Positions 53,000 through 61,782 of a stretch of 64,000 nt of DNA are shown piece by piece (positions within the stretch are counted from its first letter, which is position 1; every line of letters begins with the position of its first letter). Under the pieces are notes generated by a model that made no database searches, had not been told where the DNA came from, and saw nothing but the letters and a program-made list of their open reading frames with translations. This DNA comes from Mycolicibacterium sphagni (GTDB lineage Bacteria; Actinomycetota; Actinomycetes; Mycobacteriales; Mycobacteriaceae), in NCBI RefSeq assembly GCF_013337765.1, contig NZ_VBSB01000005.1, positions 248,001-312,000 of the forward strand, written 5' to 3'. The translations under genes were made by a program, and so were the position numbers.

Positions 53000-54676
53000 A
53001 TGGCCGGCAAGCACATGAAGCAGTCGCGGGGGCAAAGGCGGATGCTTGCCTCGGCGGTGACTACCGGTGCGCTGGCCGCTGCCGGGGCCGGGGCCGGGGC
53101 TGCGTTGGTAGTGGGTGGACCGCTCAGCTCGCCAGCTCCGCCGCGCATCGTCAGCATGCCGGTCGTCTTGGTCGATCATTCGGTGCCCGTACCGAACGGC
53201 CCGCGCGCAGCATCGTCGTGCGCCCCGACCGACCTCGTCTGCGCCTTGGGCACCGGGCCGGGCGCCGATGGCGTGTTCGCCTCCGCACTGCTCGTCCCGG
53301 CGGCAATCCGCACGGCCGGGCCCGGTGCTCCCATCGACCCGATCCTGGCTCGCCTGCTGGGCGCCCCAGCCCAGATCCTGGCCAACCCGCTCAACGTGAT
53401 CGGGCCGGGCGGATGGCTCATCGGCGATGCCATCACACCGGGCGCGAACGGCGGCCTGCTCATCGGAAACGGCGCCGCGGGCCGCACACCCGGCCAAAAC
53501 GGCGGGCACGGCGGCCTACTGATCGGCAAGGGCGGTGACGGCGCCAACGGCGGGATCGGCCAGGACGGCGGCAACGGCGGAGCCGGCGGCCTGTTCCTCG
53601 GCAATGGCGGCAAGGGCGGCAACGGCGGTGACGCGGACCCCGTGACCGGTGTCGCCGGCAATGGCGGCAACGGCGGCAGCGCAACGCGAGGTGACGGCGG
53701 CAAGGGGGGCAACGGCGGCGACGCCGGCTCGATCACCATCGTCAACGGCGAGCGGGTCGACAATTCGATCGCGGTGGCTGCAGCCGGTGGCAACGGCGGC
53801 AACGGTGGCACCTCATTCGACGGCAACGGCGGGGCCGGGGGCAACGGCGGCAGCGCCGCCACCACGGTCGGTGACGCGACCGCGGGCAGCGGCGGAGCCG
53901 GGGGCTCCAGCCTCGGCGGCAACGGGGACGGCGGAAACGGCGGCGACGCCGGGACCGGCGCGTCCACCACCGCCGCCAACGCCGTCGCGACTGGTGGCGA
54001 CGGAGGCGACGGCGGCAACGGTGCGTGGGCCTTCGGCGACGGCGGCGACGGCGGCGACGGCAGCCACAGCGTCGCTAGCTTGGCCGGCAACGCGATTGGC
54101 GGAAATGGTGGAAACGGCGGCAATAGCGGCGGCGTGTTCAGCAACGGCGGCGACGGCGGCGACGCCAACGCCGTCGGCGGCGATTTCGCAACAGGCGTCT
54201 TCGCGGACGGCAACGCGACCGGCGGCGACGGCGGCGACGGCGGCAGAGGCGGCGCCGGCAGCCTGCACAGCGGCGGCCATGGCGGTGACGGCGGCCGGGC
54301 CGCTGCCGGCGGTTTCGGCGGCGGCTTCACCAACACCGTCGCCACCGGGGGCAAGGGGGGCGACGGCGGTGACGGCCCCACAGCCAGCAACGGCAACGGT
54401 GGCAGTGGCGGCGACGGCGGCGAGGCGAAGAACCCCCGAGCGGACGGTTCGTCGTTCGGCGGCACCGGCGGCAACGGCGGCAACGCCGGCCCCCTCGGAG
54501 GCAACGGCGGCACCGGAGGCAAAGGCGGCAACGCCGTGAGCCCGGTTAGCGGCACCGTTGCCACCGGAGGTAACGGCGGCCATGGCGGCAGCGGCATCCC
54601 TGCTGCCAACGGCGGTTCTGGTGGTGCTGGCGGTACCGGTACGGGCGCCAACGGCTCCGCCGGTACCGACGGATGA
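53000..54676 (+). CDS. Exported PGRS-like protein without a PE domain, tandem copy 1
   Basis: The 558-residue protein has a basic N-terminus and signal-like segment (RRMLASAVTTGALAAAGAG, residues 13-31), a Pro/Ala linker with PNGPRAASSCAPTDLVC, and a PGRS entry motif GGLLIGNGAAG near residue 150. About 400 residues of GGNGG/GGDGG repeats follow. It lacks the PE domain of classical PE_PGRS proteins. CGAAAGGA stands 10 bases before the ATG. Its first 195 codons are nearly identical to the next gene. It is probably an envelope protein, and control by the adjacent regulator is inferred. Confidence 0.85.
   Translation: MAGKHMKQSRGQRRMLASAVTTGALAAAGAGAGAALVVGGPLSSPAPPRIVSMPVVLVDHSVPVPNGPRAASSCAPTDLVCALGTGPGADGVFASALLVPAAIRTAGPGAPIDPILARLLGAPAQILANPLNVIGPGGWLIGDAITPGANGGLLIGNGAAGRTPGQNGGHGGLLIGKGGDGANGGIGQDGGNGGAGGLFLGNGGKGGNGGDADPVTGVAGNGGNGGSATRGDGGKGGNGGDAGSITIVNGERVDNSIAVAAAGGNGGNGGTSFDGNGGAGGNGGSAATTVGDATAGSGGAGGSSLGGNGDGGNGGDAGTGASTTAANAVATGGDGGDGGNGAWAFGDGGDGGDGSHSVASLAGNAIGGNGGNGGNSGGVFSNGGDGGDANAVGGDFATGVFADGNATGGDGGDGGRGGAGSLHSGGHGGDGGRAAAGGFGGGFTNTVATGGKGGDGGDGPTASNGNGGSGGDGGEAKNPRADGSSFGGTGGNGGNAGPLGGNGGTGGKGGNAVSPVSGTVATGGNGGHGGSGIPAANGGSGGAGGTGTGANGSAGTDG
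53006..53590 (+). repeat. Tandem-duplicated 5' half, copy 1
   Basis: About 585 bp match 54708-55286. I find only three substitutions and a 6-base indel in the Gly/Ala part of the signal region. Similarity stops inside the Gly-rich repeats. Confidence 0.85.
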
Positions 54677-54704
54677 CCCCACTACAAGTGTTCGGGAGGG
54701 CGTG

Positions 54705-56339
54705 ATGGGCAAGCACATGAAGCAGTCGCGGAGGCAAAGGCGGATGCTTGCCTCGGCGGTGACTACCGGTGCGCTGGCCGCTGCCGGGGCCGGGGCTGCG
54801 TTGGTAGTGGGTGGACCGCTCAGCTCGCCAGCTCCGCCGCGCATCGTCAGCATGCCGGTCGTCTTGGTCGATCATTCGGTGCCCGTACCGAACGGCCCGC
54901 GCGCAGCATCGTCGTGCGCCCCGACCGACCTCGTCTGCGCCTTGGGCACCGGGCCGGGCGCCGATGGCGTGTTCGCCCCCGCACTGCTCGTCCCGGCGGC
55001 AATCCGCACGGCCGGGCCCGGTGCTCCCATCGACCCGATCCTGGCTCGCCTGCTGGGCGCCCCAGCCCAGATCCTGGCCAACCCGCTCAACGTGATCGGG
55101 CCGGGCGGATGGCTCATCGGCGATGCCATCACACCGGGCGCGAACGGCGGCCTGCTCATCGGAAACGGCGCCGCGGGCCGCACACCCGGCCAAAACGGCG
55201 GGCACGGCGGCCTACTCATCGGCAAGGGCGGTGACGGCGCCAACGGCGGGATCGGCCAGGACGGCGGCAACGGCGGAGCCGGCGGCCTGCTCTACGGCAA
55301 TGGCGGCAAAGGCGGCAATGGTGGGCTCGGCGCGGACGGTGGCAACGGCGGCGCGGCAGTGTTCAACGGCAAAGGCGGAGATGGGGGCAACGGCGGTGAC
55401 GCGGACGACAACGGTCGGATTGCCATCGCCGGCAACGGCGGCGACGGCGGAGCCTCGAGATCCGGTACCGGAGGAAACGGCGGCAACGGCGGTAACGCGG
55501 GCACTGTGACCTTTGTCAACGGGAAACCGGTCGCGGATCCAGTCGCGGCGGATGCGATCGGTGGCCAGGGCGGCAATGGCGGCAGCGGATACAACGGCAA
55601 GGGAGGCAACGGCGGCAGCGGCGGCCAGGCCGTCACCACCCATGGTGACGCGACCGCAGGCGACGGTGGCGACGGTGGCGACGGCGTCACCGGCGGCAAG
55701 GGCGGTAACGGCGGGGTGGTTGCGGCGACCACCTCGGCAGGCGGCACGGCCAGGGGCGGCAACGGCGGTGATGGCGGCTCCGGCCACGGGTACCCCGGCG
55801 GGAACGGCGGAAAGGGTGGCGACGGCAGTCAACTCGTGTCCAGCACACACGGCAACGCGTTCGGCGGTGACGGCGGTGACGGTGGCGACACCGACAATGC
55901 CGTCGGCGGAAACGGCGGGAACGCCAACGCATCCGGCGCCGCTGGCCCGTCCGAGACCGTCGGAAACGACAACGCCGTCGGCGGCGACGGCGGCCGCGGC
56001 GGCAGAAAAGTGTATGGCTCGAGCTCCTCAGCCAGGGTGGGCGGAAACGGCGGCGACGGCGGCGACGCGCACGCCCATGCCTTCGACGACCTCGGCGTCG
56101 GCATCGCTACCGGCGGCCGCGGCGGTGACGGTGGCTACGGCGGCAACAACGGCAGCGGCCTCGGCGGTGACGGCGGCGCGGGCGGCAACGCCAGGTATGG
56201 CGATCCCGCGGCACACTCGAACGGTGGACGGGGCGGCGACGGCGGCGACGGCGGCACGCCAGGAGGCAGCGGCGGACCCGGAGGCACCGGCACCGCCGCC
56301 GACGGCAGCAAGGATGGCAGCGACGGAAGCGACGGGTAG
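54705..56339 (+). CDS. Exported PGRS-like protein without a PE domain, tandem copy 2
   Basis: The 544-residue paralogue of the preceding gene lies 28 bp after it and has GGGAGG before its ATG (a GTG in frame lies three bases earlier). Signal, linker and PGRS entry motif are almost the same; the GGxGG region has diverged in order and length and ends DGSKDGSDGSDG. The N-terminus reads SRRQRRMLAS, so a twin-arginine route cannot be excluded. It probably shares the promoter upstream of copy 1, since no comparable inverted repeat lies in the 28-bp gap. Confidence 0.83.
   Translation: MGKHMKQSRRQRRMLASAVTTGALAAAGAGAALVVGGPLSSPAPPRIVSMPVVLVDHSVPVPNGPRAASSCAPTDLVCALGTGPGADGVFAPALLVPAAIRTAGPGAPIDPILARLLGAPAQILANPLNVIGPGGWLIGDAITPGANGGLLIGNGAAGRTPGQNGGHGGLLIGKGGDGANGGIGQDGGNGGAGGLLYGNGGKGGNGGLGADGGNGGAAVFNGKGGDGGNGGDADDNGRIAIAGNGGDGGASRSGTGGNGGNGGNAGTVTFVNGKPVADPVAADAIGGQGGNGGSGYNGKGGNGGSGGQAVTTHGDATAGDGGDGGDGVTGGKGGNGGVVAATTSAGGTARGGNGGDGGSGHGYPGGNGGKGGDGSQLVSSTHGNAFGGDGGDGGDTDNAVGGNGGNANASGAAGPSETVGNDNAVGGDGGRGGRKVYGSSSSARVGGNGGDGGDAHAHAFDDLGVGIATGGRGGDGGYGGNNGSGLGGDGGAGGNARYGDPAAHSNGGRGGDGGDGGTPGGSGGPGGTGTAADGSKDGSDGSDG
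54708..55286 (+). repeat. Tandem-duplicated 5' half, copy 2
   Basis: It pairs with 53006-53590; the 6-base indel makes it slightly shorter. High identity suggests a recent duplication or gene conversion. Confidence 0.85.
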
Positions 56340-56360
56340 ACCACCACCCTGGTCCCCTTC

Positions 56361-56420
56361 GCGAGCAGACACAAAAGACTCCGAAAACCGGTGTGTCGCG
56401 GAGCTTTTGCGTCTGTTCGC
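56361..56420. terminator. Bidirectional terminator between PGRS-like gene 2 and fadA6
   Basis: GCGAGCAGACACAAAAGACTC pairs with the complement of GAGCTTTTGCGTCTGTTCGC around a 15-base loop; a few mismatches and one bulge occur. A-rich and T-rich runs lie within opposite arms, as expected for convergent genes. Confidence 0.65.
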
Positions 56421-56427
56421 AGGCGGA

Positions 56428-57585
56428 CTAGAGCCGTTCGATGATCGTGACGTTGGCGGTGCCGCCGCCCTCACACATCGTCTGCAGACCGTAGCGGCCG
56501 CCGCGACGCTCGAGCTCGTTGAGCATGGTGGCGAACAGCTTGGCACCGGTGGCCCCGAGCGGGTGGCCGAGTGCGATCGCACCGCCGTTGGGGTTGACCT
56601 TCTCCGGATCAGCCTTGGTTTCCTTGAGCCAGGCCATCACCACGGGCGCGAACGCCTCGTTGATCTCAACGACGTCGATGTCGTCGATCGTCAGGCCGGC
56701 CTTGTCCAGTGCGTACTTCGTCGCCGGGATCGGGCCGGTCAGCATGAACACCGGATCGGCGCCACGGGCACTGATGTGGTGGATACGGGCCCGCGGAGTC
56801 AGCTTGTGGTCCTTGACGGCCTGCTCGCTGGCCAACAGCACCGCGCTGGCACCGTCGGAGATCTGGCTGGCCATCGCCGCGGTCAGCCGGCCGCCCTCAC
56901 GCAGGGTCTTCAGCCCGGCCAGCTTCTCCAGGGTGGACTCGCGTGGGCCCTCGTCGGTGCGGAACTCGCCGACCGGGACGATCTCGTTCTCGAAGTTGCC
57001 GTTGCGGATCGCGGCGAAGGCCTTGTTGTGGGAGTTCAAGGAGAACTCCTCCATCTCCTCACGAGACAGGCCCCACTTCTCGGCGATCATCTCCGCGCCG
57101 CGGAACTGGGAGATCTCCTGATCGCCGTAGCGGTGCAGCCAGTTCTCCGACTCATTCGTCGGCGAGGTGAAGCCGAACTGCTCGGCGACGGTCATCGCGG
57201 ACGAGATCGGGATGCGGCTCATGTTCTGCATGCCACCGGCCAGGATCAGATCGGCGGTGCCGGCCATGATGGCCTGTGCGCCAAAGGAAATCGCCTGCTG
57301 GCTCGAGCCGCACTGCCGGTCGACGGTGACGCCGGGCACCTCTTCGGGGTAGCCGGCGGCCAACCAGGTGAGGCGGCCGATGTTGCCGGCCTGCGGGCCG
57401 ATGGCGTCCAGGCACCCGACCACCGCGTCGTCCACGGCGCCCGGATCGACGTCGACCCGATCAAAGATTCCGCGGAACGCCACCACACCGAGGTCGATGG
57501 GGTGGACGGGGGCGAGCGATCCATTGCGCTTGCCGACCGCGGTGCGCACGGCGTCAATGACGTATGCCTGTGATGCGGGGGCCAT
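56428..57585 (-). CDS. fadA6: Thiolase FadA6
   Basis: FadA6 acts late in C/D-ring breakdown, cleaving beta-ketoacyl-CoA products of the opened rings. The 385-residue thiolase carries the nucleophile Cys in VDRQCGSSQQAISF (near 90), the [16 protein letters not shown] histidine loop, and the second Cys in MCEGGGTANVTIIERL at the C-terminus. It lies 13 bp after kstR2, last in fadE30-ipdF-kstR2-fadA6. It corresponds to Rv3556c. Confidence 0.95.
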   Translation of the reverse strand: MAPASQAYVIDAVRTAVGKRNGSLAPVHPIDLGVVAFRGIFDRVDVDPGAVDDAVVGCLDAIGPQAGNIGRLTWLAAGYPEEVPGVTVDRQCGSSQQAISFGAQAIMAGTADLILAGGMQNMSRIPISSAMTVAEQFGFTSPTNESENWLHRYGDQEISQFRGAEMIAEKWGLSREEMEEFSLNSHNKAFAAIRNGNFENEIVPVGEFRTDEGPRESTLEKLAGLKTLREGGRLTAAMASQISDGASAVLLASEQAVKDHKLTPRARIHHISARGADPVFMLTGPIPATKYALDKAGLTIDDIDVVEINEAFAPVVMAWLKETKADPEKVNPNGGAIALGHPLGATGAKLFATMLNELERRGGRYGLQTMCEGGGTANVTIIERL

Positions 57586-57598
57586 GTCGATCTCCTTG

Positions 57599-58192
57599 CT
57601 AGTTGTTGGGCGCGGCTATGCCGCCCAGGACGATGGCGAGGTATTGGCGGCCGACTTCCTCGGCTGTCAGCGGTCCTCCTGGTTGATACCAACGCACGGA
57701 CACCCAGGTGGTATCCCGGATGAACCGGTACACCACGTCGACATCGATATCCGGGCGGAAGTACCCCTGCTTGACACCCTCGTTGAGTAGGTCAAGCCAC
57801 ATCTTGCGTTGTTCTTTGTTGCGGGCCTCGACGAAGTCGAACTGCGGCAGCGACGACAGCCGCTTGGCCTCGTCCTGGTAGATCACCACCTGTGCGTGCC
57901 GGTCTTCGATCGCTTCGAACGACGTCATGAACAAGCCCTTGAGCCGCTCGAGTGGATTGGGCTCGGTGGCGATGATCTGCTGGTAGCGCTCGAACAGCCA
58001 GTCCAGGAAGTCCCGCAGGACCTCCTCGACCATCTGCTCCTTGCTCTTGAAGTGGTGGTACAGACTGCCGGACAGAATGCCCGCCGAGTCGGCGATATCG
58101 CGCACGGTGGTCGCGCGCAAACCGCGTTCGGCGAACATCGTCGCGGCGAGCACCAGAAGCTCGTCGCGACGACTGACCGGCGGCTCGGTCAT
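57599..58192 (-). CDS. kstR2: TetR-family repressor KstR2
   Basis: KstR2 represses the HIP (C/D-ring) genes and is released by HIP-CoA. The 197-residue TetR protein has the N-terminal HTH (ATTVRDIADSAGILSGSLYHHF, residues about 27-48) and an all-helical ligand domain. It overlaps ipdF by ATGA, so it is made from the fadE30 promoter, which has its own KstR2 box: an autoregulatory loop. Start 58192 matches the known family length of about 200 residues. Confidence 0.96.
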   Translation of the reverse strand: MTEPPVSRRDELLVLAATMFAERGLRATTVRDIADSAGILSGSLYHHFKSKEQMVEEVLRDFLDWLFERYQQIIATEPNPLERLKGLFMTSFEAIEDRHAQVVIYQDEAKRLSSLPQFDFVEARNKEQRKMWLDLLNEGVKQGYFRPDIDVDVVYRFIRDTTWVSVRWYQPGGPLTAEEVGRQYLAIVLGGIAAPNN

Positions 58193-58980
58193 GCGCGTTG
58201 GCTCGACACCGAAATGACTTCGCCGGTCAGGTAACTCGAGTAATCGCTGGCCAGGAACGCGATAGTGGCCGCCACTTCCCACGGCTCTGCGGCGCGGCCG
58301 AACGCCTCGCCCTCCGACAGACGGTCGAGCAGGTCGGTCGAGCTGACCTTCTCCAGGAACTTGTGCCGCGCGATGCTCGGCGAGACCGCGTTGATGCGCA
58401 CCCCGTGTTCGACGGCTTCGATTGCGCTGCAGCGGGTCAGCGCCATCACACCGGCCTTGGCGGCGGCGTAGTGCGACTGCGAATGCTGTGCCCGCCAACC
58501 CAGGACGCTGGCGTTGTTGACGATCACGCCGCCGTGGCCGGCATCGCGGAAGTACCGCAGTGCCGCGCGGGTCGCCCGCATCACCGACGTCAGCGTCACG
58601 TTGAGCACCCGATCCCAGTCCTCGTCGGTCATATCGATGACGGGGGTTTCCCCACCGAGGCCGGCGTTGTTGACCAGGACGTCCAGGCGGCCCAGCCGTG
58701 CGGTGGTGGAGGCGATCAGCGCGTCGACCTGCGCGGTGGACGTGACGTCGCAGACCACGCTCTCGACCCGGCCCAGGCCCAATTCGGCCAACTGATCCCG
58801 GGTTTCGCCGAGCCTACGTTCGTGATGGTCCGAGACGACGACGTCGGCACCTTCGAGCAGCGCGCGCCGTGCCGTCGCCGATCCGATACCGGTACCCGCC
58901 GCCGCGGTCACGACGACGACCTTGCCGGTCAGCAGACCGTGGCCCTCAATCTCCTTGGGCACGTCCGACAATGGCGCCAC
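58189..58980 (-). CDS. ipdF: IpdF, SDR of HIP degradation
   Basis: IpdF dehydrogenates the 5-hydroxyl of 5-OH-HIP-CoA-type intermediates. The 263-residue SDR has VVVTAAAGTGIGSATARRAL, VLVNNAGLGGETP and the YAAAKAGVMALT Tyr-Lys pair. It uses GTG at 58980, on the first base of the fadE30 stop (TAGTG), which sets the start. It is the second gene of the KstR2 operon and corresponds to Rv3559c. Confidence 0.93.
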   Translation of the reverse strand: MAPLSDVPKEIEGHGLLTGKVVVVTAAAGTGIGSATARRALLEGADVVVSDHHERRLGETRDQLAELGLGRVESVVCDVTSTAQVDALIASTTARLGRLDVLVNNAGLGGETPVIDMTDEDWDRVLNVTLTSVMRATRAALRYFRDAGHGGVIVNNASVLGWRAQHSQSHYAAAKAGVMALTRCSAIEAVEHGVRINAVSPSIARHKFLEKVSSTDLLDRLSEGEAFGRAAEPWEVAATIAFLASDYSSYLTGEVISVSSQRA

Positions 58981-60128
58981 TAGCCCTTCACCTCTCGCGG
59001 TAGGCCGAGCACCCGCTCGGCGATGATGTTGCGCTGAATCTCGTTGGAGCCGCCGTAGATCGTGTCCGACCTGGAGAACAGGAACAGCCGCTGCCACTCG
59101 TCGAACTCACCGTCTGACAGCAGCAGGCCGGAGCGGCCTTTGATATCCATCGCCAGCTCGCCGAGATCGCGATGCCAGTTGGCCCACAACAGCTTCGACA
59201 CATTATCTTGGCCCGGCTGCTCGACATCCATCGTCGCCAGCGCGTAGGACCGCATGGTCTGAAGGCCCGCCCACGACCTTGCGAGCCGCTCCCGGATCAG
59301 CGGATCGTCGATCGCGCCGGTGGTCTTGGCCAGCTCGGCGATACCGGAAAGTTCACGGGCGTAACGGATCTGCTGACCGAGCGTGGACACCCCGCGCTCG
59401 AAGGTCAGCGTTCCCATCGCCACCCGCCAGCCGTCGCCCGGCTCACCGACCACCAGGTCGGCGTCGGTGCGGGCGTCGGTGAAGAACACCTCGTTGAATT
59501 CCGAGTCGCCGGTCAGCTGGATGATCGGGCGGATCTCCACGCCCGGCTGATCCAGTGGCACCAGCAGATAGGACAGCCCGGCGTGCCGCTTGGAGCCCTT
59601 CTCGGTGCGGGCCACCACAAAACACCACTGCGCCCAGTGTGCCAGCGACGTCCACACCTTCTGGCCGTTGATCACCCATTGATCGCCATCCAGGACCGCG
59701 GCAGTGGAGACGTTGGCCAGATCGCTGCCCGCGCCCGGCTCGGAGTAGCCCTGGGACCACAGCTCGGTGACGTCGAGGATCCGGGGCAGGAACCGCTGCT
59801 GCTGTTCGGGGGTGCCGAACGCGATCAGGGTGGGCCCGAGCAGTTCCTCGCCAAAGTGGTTGACCTTGTCGGGGGCGTTGGCTTTCGCGTACTCCTCGTA
59901 GAACGCCACCCGGTGCGCGACCGACAGGCCGCGGCCACCGTGTTCCACCGGCCAGCCCAGGCAGGTCAGCCCCGCTGCGGCCAGATGCCGGTTCCAGGCC
60001 AGCCGCTCCTCGTAGGCTTCATGCTCGCGGCCCGGGCCGCCGAGGCCCTTGAGCGCGGCATATTCACCGACGAGATTGTCGGCCAGCCACGCGCGGACCT
60101 CCGCCCGGAACTCCTCGACCGTGATCAC
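58980..60128 (-). CDS. fadE30: Acyl-CoA dehydrogenase FadE30
   Basis: FadE30 dehydrogenates the propionyl side chain of HIP-CoA (after FadD3). The 382-residue enzyme has WSQGYSEPGAGSDLANVSTA for FAD, QKVWTSLAHWAQWCFVVART, and the C-terminal FSRSDTIYGGSNEIQRNIIAE block that holds the adenine-binding loop. It is the first gene of fadE30-ipdF-kstR2-fadA6, with a KstR2 box 16 bp upstream of its ATG. It is divergent from fadD3 and corresponds to Rv3560c. Confidence 0.95.
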   Translation of the reverse strand: MITVEEFRAEVRAWLADNLVGEYAALKGLGGPGREHEAYEERLAWNRHLAAAGLTCLGWPVEHGGRGLSVAHRVAFYEEYAKANAPDKVNHFGEELLGPTLIAFGTPEQQQRFLPRILDVTELWSQGYSEPGAGSDLANVSTAAVLDGDQWVINGQKVWTSLAHWAQWCFVVARTEKGSKRHAGLSYLLVPLDQPGVEIRPIIQLTGDSEFNEVFFTDARTDADLVVGEPGDGWRVAMGTLTFERGVSTLGQQIRYARELSGIAELAKTTGAIDDPLIRERLARSWAGLQTMRSYALATMDVEQPGQDNVSKLLWANWHRDLGELAMDIKGRSGLLLSDGEFDEWQRLFLFSRSDTIYGGSNEIQRNIIAERVLGLPREVKG

Positions 60129-60144
60129 CCTTGTAGGCTAACCT

Positions 60145-60158
60145 ACCAAGCACTTGCT
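60145..60158. promoter_or_regulatory. KstR2 operator between fadE30 and fadD3
   Basis: ACCAAGCACTTGCT fits ANCAAGNNCTTGNT. It is framed by GGCTAAC (60136-60142) and GTTAGCC (60161-60167), an outer pair of inverted 7-mers. Confidence 0.92.
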
Positions 60159-60222
60159 TTGTTAGCCCGGGGACGATGCGCCGGGTATCAAGCCTTGAGG
60201 AGTCTCGATGACGAGGTACGGA

Positions 60223-60248
60223 GGGCAGGAGCGAAGCGACCCGGGAAT
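60223..60248. repeat. In-frame interspersed repeat, copy 2
   Basis: It is the same 26-base unit as at 48501, ending on the first bases of the likely fadD3 ATG (60247). It supplies AGGAG upstream of that start; GCAGGAGCGAAG also occurs before fadE32 (62919-62930). Confidence 0.75.
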
Positions 60249-61782
60249 GTCAGAGCCGCGCACCACACCTGGGGTGCTGGATCGGATGGCCGTCGAATAT
60301 GCCGACCATGACGCCCTGGTGACCGAGGAACGCACCCTCACTTTCGCCGGACTGCGCGAGGAGGTGCGCCGGGCTGCGGCGGCACTGATCGGCGCTGGTG
60401 TGGCCCCCGGCGATCGGGTCGCGATCTGGTCGCCGAACACCTGGCACTGGGCGATCGCCTGCCTGGCCATCCAGTACGCCGGTGGCGTCATGGTGCCGCT
60501 GAACACTCGCTACACCGCCGCCGAGGCCTCCGACATCCTGGCCCGCACCGAGGCGCCGCTGCTGTTCGGAATGGGCCGCTTCCTCGGTGCCGACCGGGTG
60601 GGTGACCTCGACCGCGGCGCACTGCCTGCGTTGCGGACCATCGTGCGCATTCCGATCGACTCCGACGACGGCACTTGGGACGAGTTCCTGGCCGGTCCTG
60701 CGGCACAGGAGTCTGAGGTCGACGCCCGCGCCGCGGCGGTGCGCCCCGACGACCCGTCCGACGTGCTGTTCACCTCGGGCACGACCGGGCGCAGCAAAGG
60801 CGTGTTGTGCGCGCACCGGCAGTCACTGGCCGCACCCGCGGCATGGGCTGAGTGTGGCCAGCTCACCAGCGCCGACCGCTACCTGTGCATCAACCCGTTC
60901 TTCCACAACTTCGGCTACAAGGCCGGCATCCTGGCCTGCCTGCAGACCGGCGCCACCCTGATCCCCCAGCTCACCTTCGACCCCGAGCAGGCGATGCGGG
61001 TGATCGCCGAGCAGCGCATCACCGTGGTCCCAGGGCCGCCGACGATCTTCCAGACCCTGTTGGACCACCCGGCCCGCAAGAACTACGACCTGAGCTCGCT
61101 GCGCTTCGCGGTGACCGGTGCGGCGACGGTGCCGGTCGTGCTGATCGAACGGATGCAGGCCGAGCTCGACTTCGACATCGTGCTGACCGCCTACGGGCTC
61201 ACCGAGGCCAACGGCTTCGGCACCATGTGCCGCGCCGACGACGATGCCGTCACCGTCGCCACCACCTGCGGGCGGCCGATCGCCGACTTCGAACTGCGGA
61301 TCGATTCGCCCGACGACACGGGTGCCGGCGAGGTGTTGTTGCGCGGGCCCAACGTGATGCTCGGGTACCTCGGCGACCCGGCCGCCACCGCCGCGGCGAT
61401 CGACGCCGACGGCTGGTTGCACACCGGCGACATCGGCACCGTCGACGAGGCGGGGAATCTGCGAATCACCGACCGGCTCAAGGACATGTACATCTGCGGC
61501 GGGTTCAACGTCTACCCCGCCGAGATCGAACAGGTGCTGGCCCGCCTCGACGGCGTCGCCGATGCCGCGGTGATCGGCGTGCCCGACGAACGCCTCGGCG
61601 AAGTCGGACGGGCGTTCATCGTGCGCCGCGACGGCAGCGACCTCGACGAGCATGCCGTCATCGACTACACCAAGAAACACCTGGCCAATTTCAAGACCCC
61701 ACGCTCGGTGGTCTTCGTGGCGAGCCTGCCACGAAACCCCGGCGGCAAAGTGGTCAAACCCACACTGCGAGAGATGGTTTGA
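60247..61782 (+). CDS. fadD3: HIP-CoA ligase FadD3
   Basis: FadD3 activates HIP, the C/D-ring propionate, to HIP-CoA, which starts ring C/D breakdown and releases KstR2. The 511-residue adenylate-forming ligase has LFTSGTTGRSKGV (about 178-190), TAYGLTEANGFG, GWLHTGDIG and the C-terminal lysine region NPGGKVVKP. ATG 60247 (MSEPRTTPG) matches the length of known FadD3. The frame is also open to an ATG at 60208, which would add the repeat-encoded GQERSDPG. It corresponds to Rv3561. Confidence 0.95.
   Translation: MSEPRTTPGVLDRMAVEYADHDALVTEERTLTFAGLREEVRRAAAALIGAGVAPGDRVAIWSPNTWHWAIACLAIQYAGGVMVPLNTRYTAAEASDILARTEAPLLFGMGRFLGADRVGDLDRGALPALRTIVRIPIDSDDGTWDEFLAGPAAQESEVDARAAAVRPDDPSDVLFTSGTTGRSKGVLCAHRQSLAAPAAWAECGQLTSADRYLCINPFFHNFGYKAGILACLQTGATLIPQLTFDPEQAMRVIAEQRITVVPGPPTIFQTLLDHPARKNYDLSSLRFAVTGAATVPVVLIERMQAELDFDIVLTAYGLTEANGFGTMCRADDDAVTVATTCGRPIADFELRIDSPDDTGAGEVLLRGPNVMLGYLGDPAATAAAIDADGWLHTGDIGTVDEAGNLRITDRLKDMYICGGFNVYPAEIEQVLARLDGVADAAVIGVPDERLGEVGRAFIVRRDGSDLDEHAVIDYTKKHLANFKTPRSVVFVASLPRNPGGKVVKPTLREMV

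Noticed and set aside
49784..56427. Direct repeats of flanking-gene ends around module 2, as seen for module 1
   Set aside because: I compared the alcohol dehydrogenase end and the fadA6 end with the opposite borders and saw no copy; any duplication has decayed or never occurred.
55513..57573. A 686-codon plus-strand frame running from PGRS-like gene 2 across fadA6
   Set aside because: It is a shadow frame over two better-supported genes and shows no family motif.
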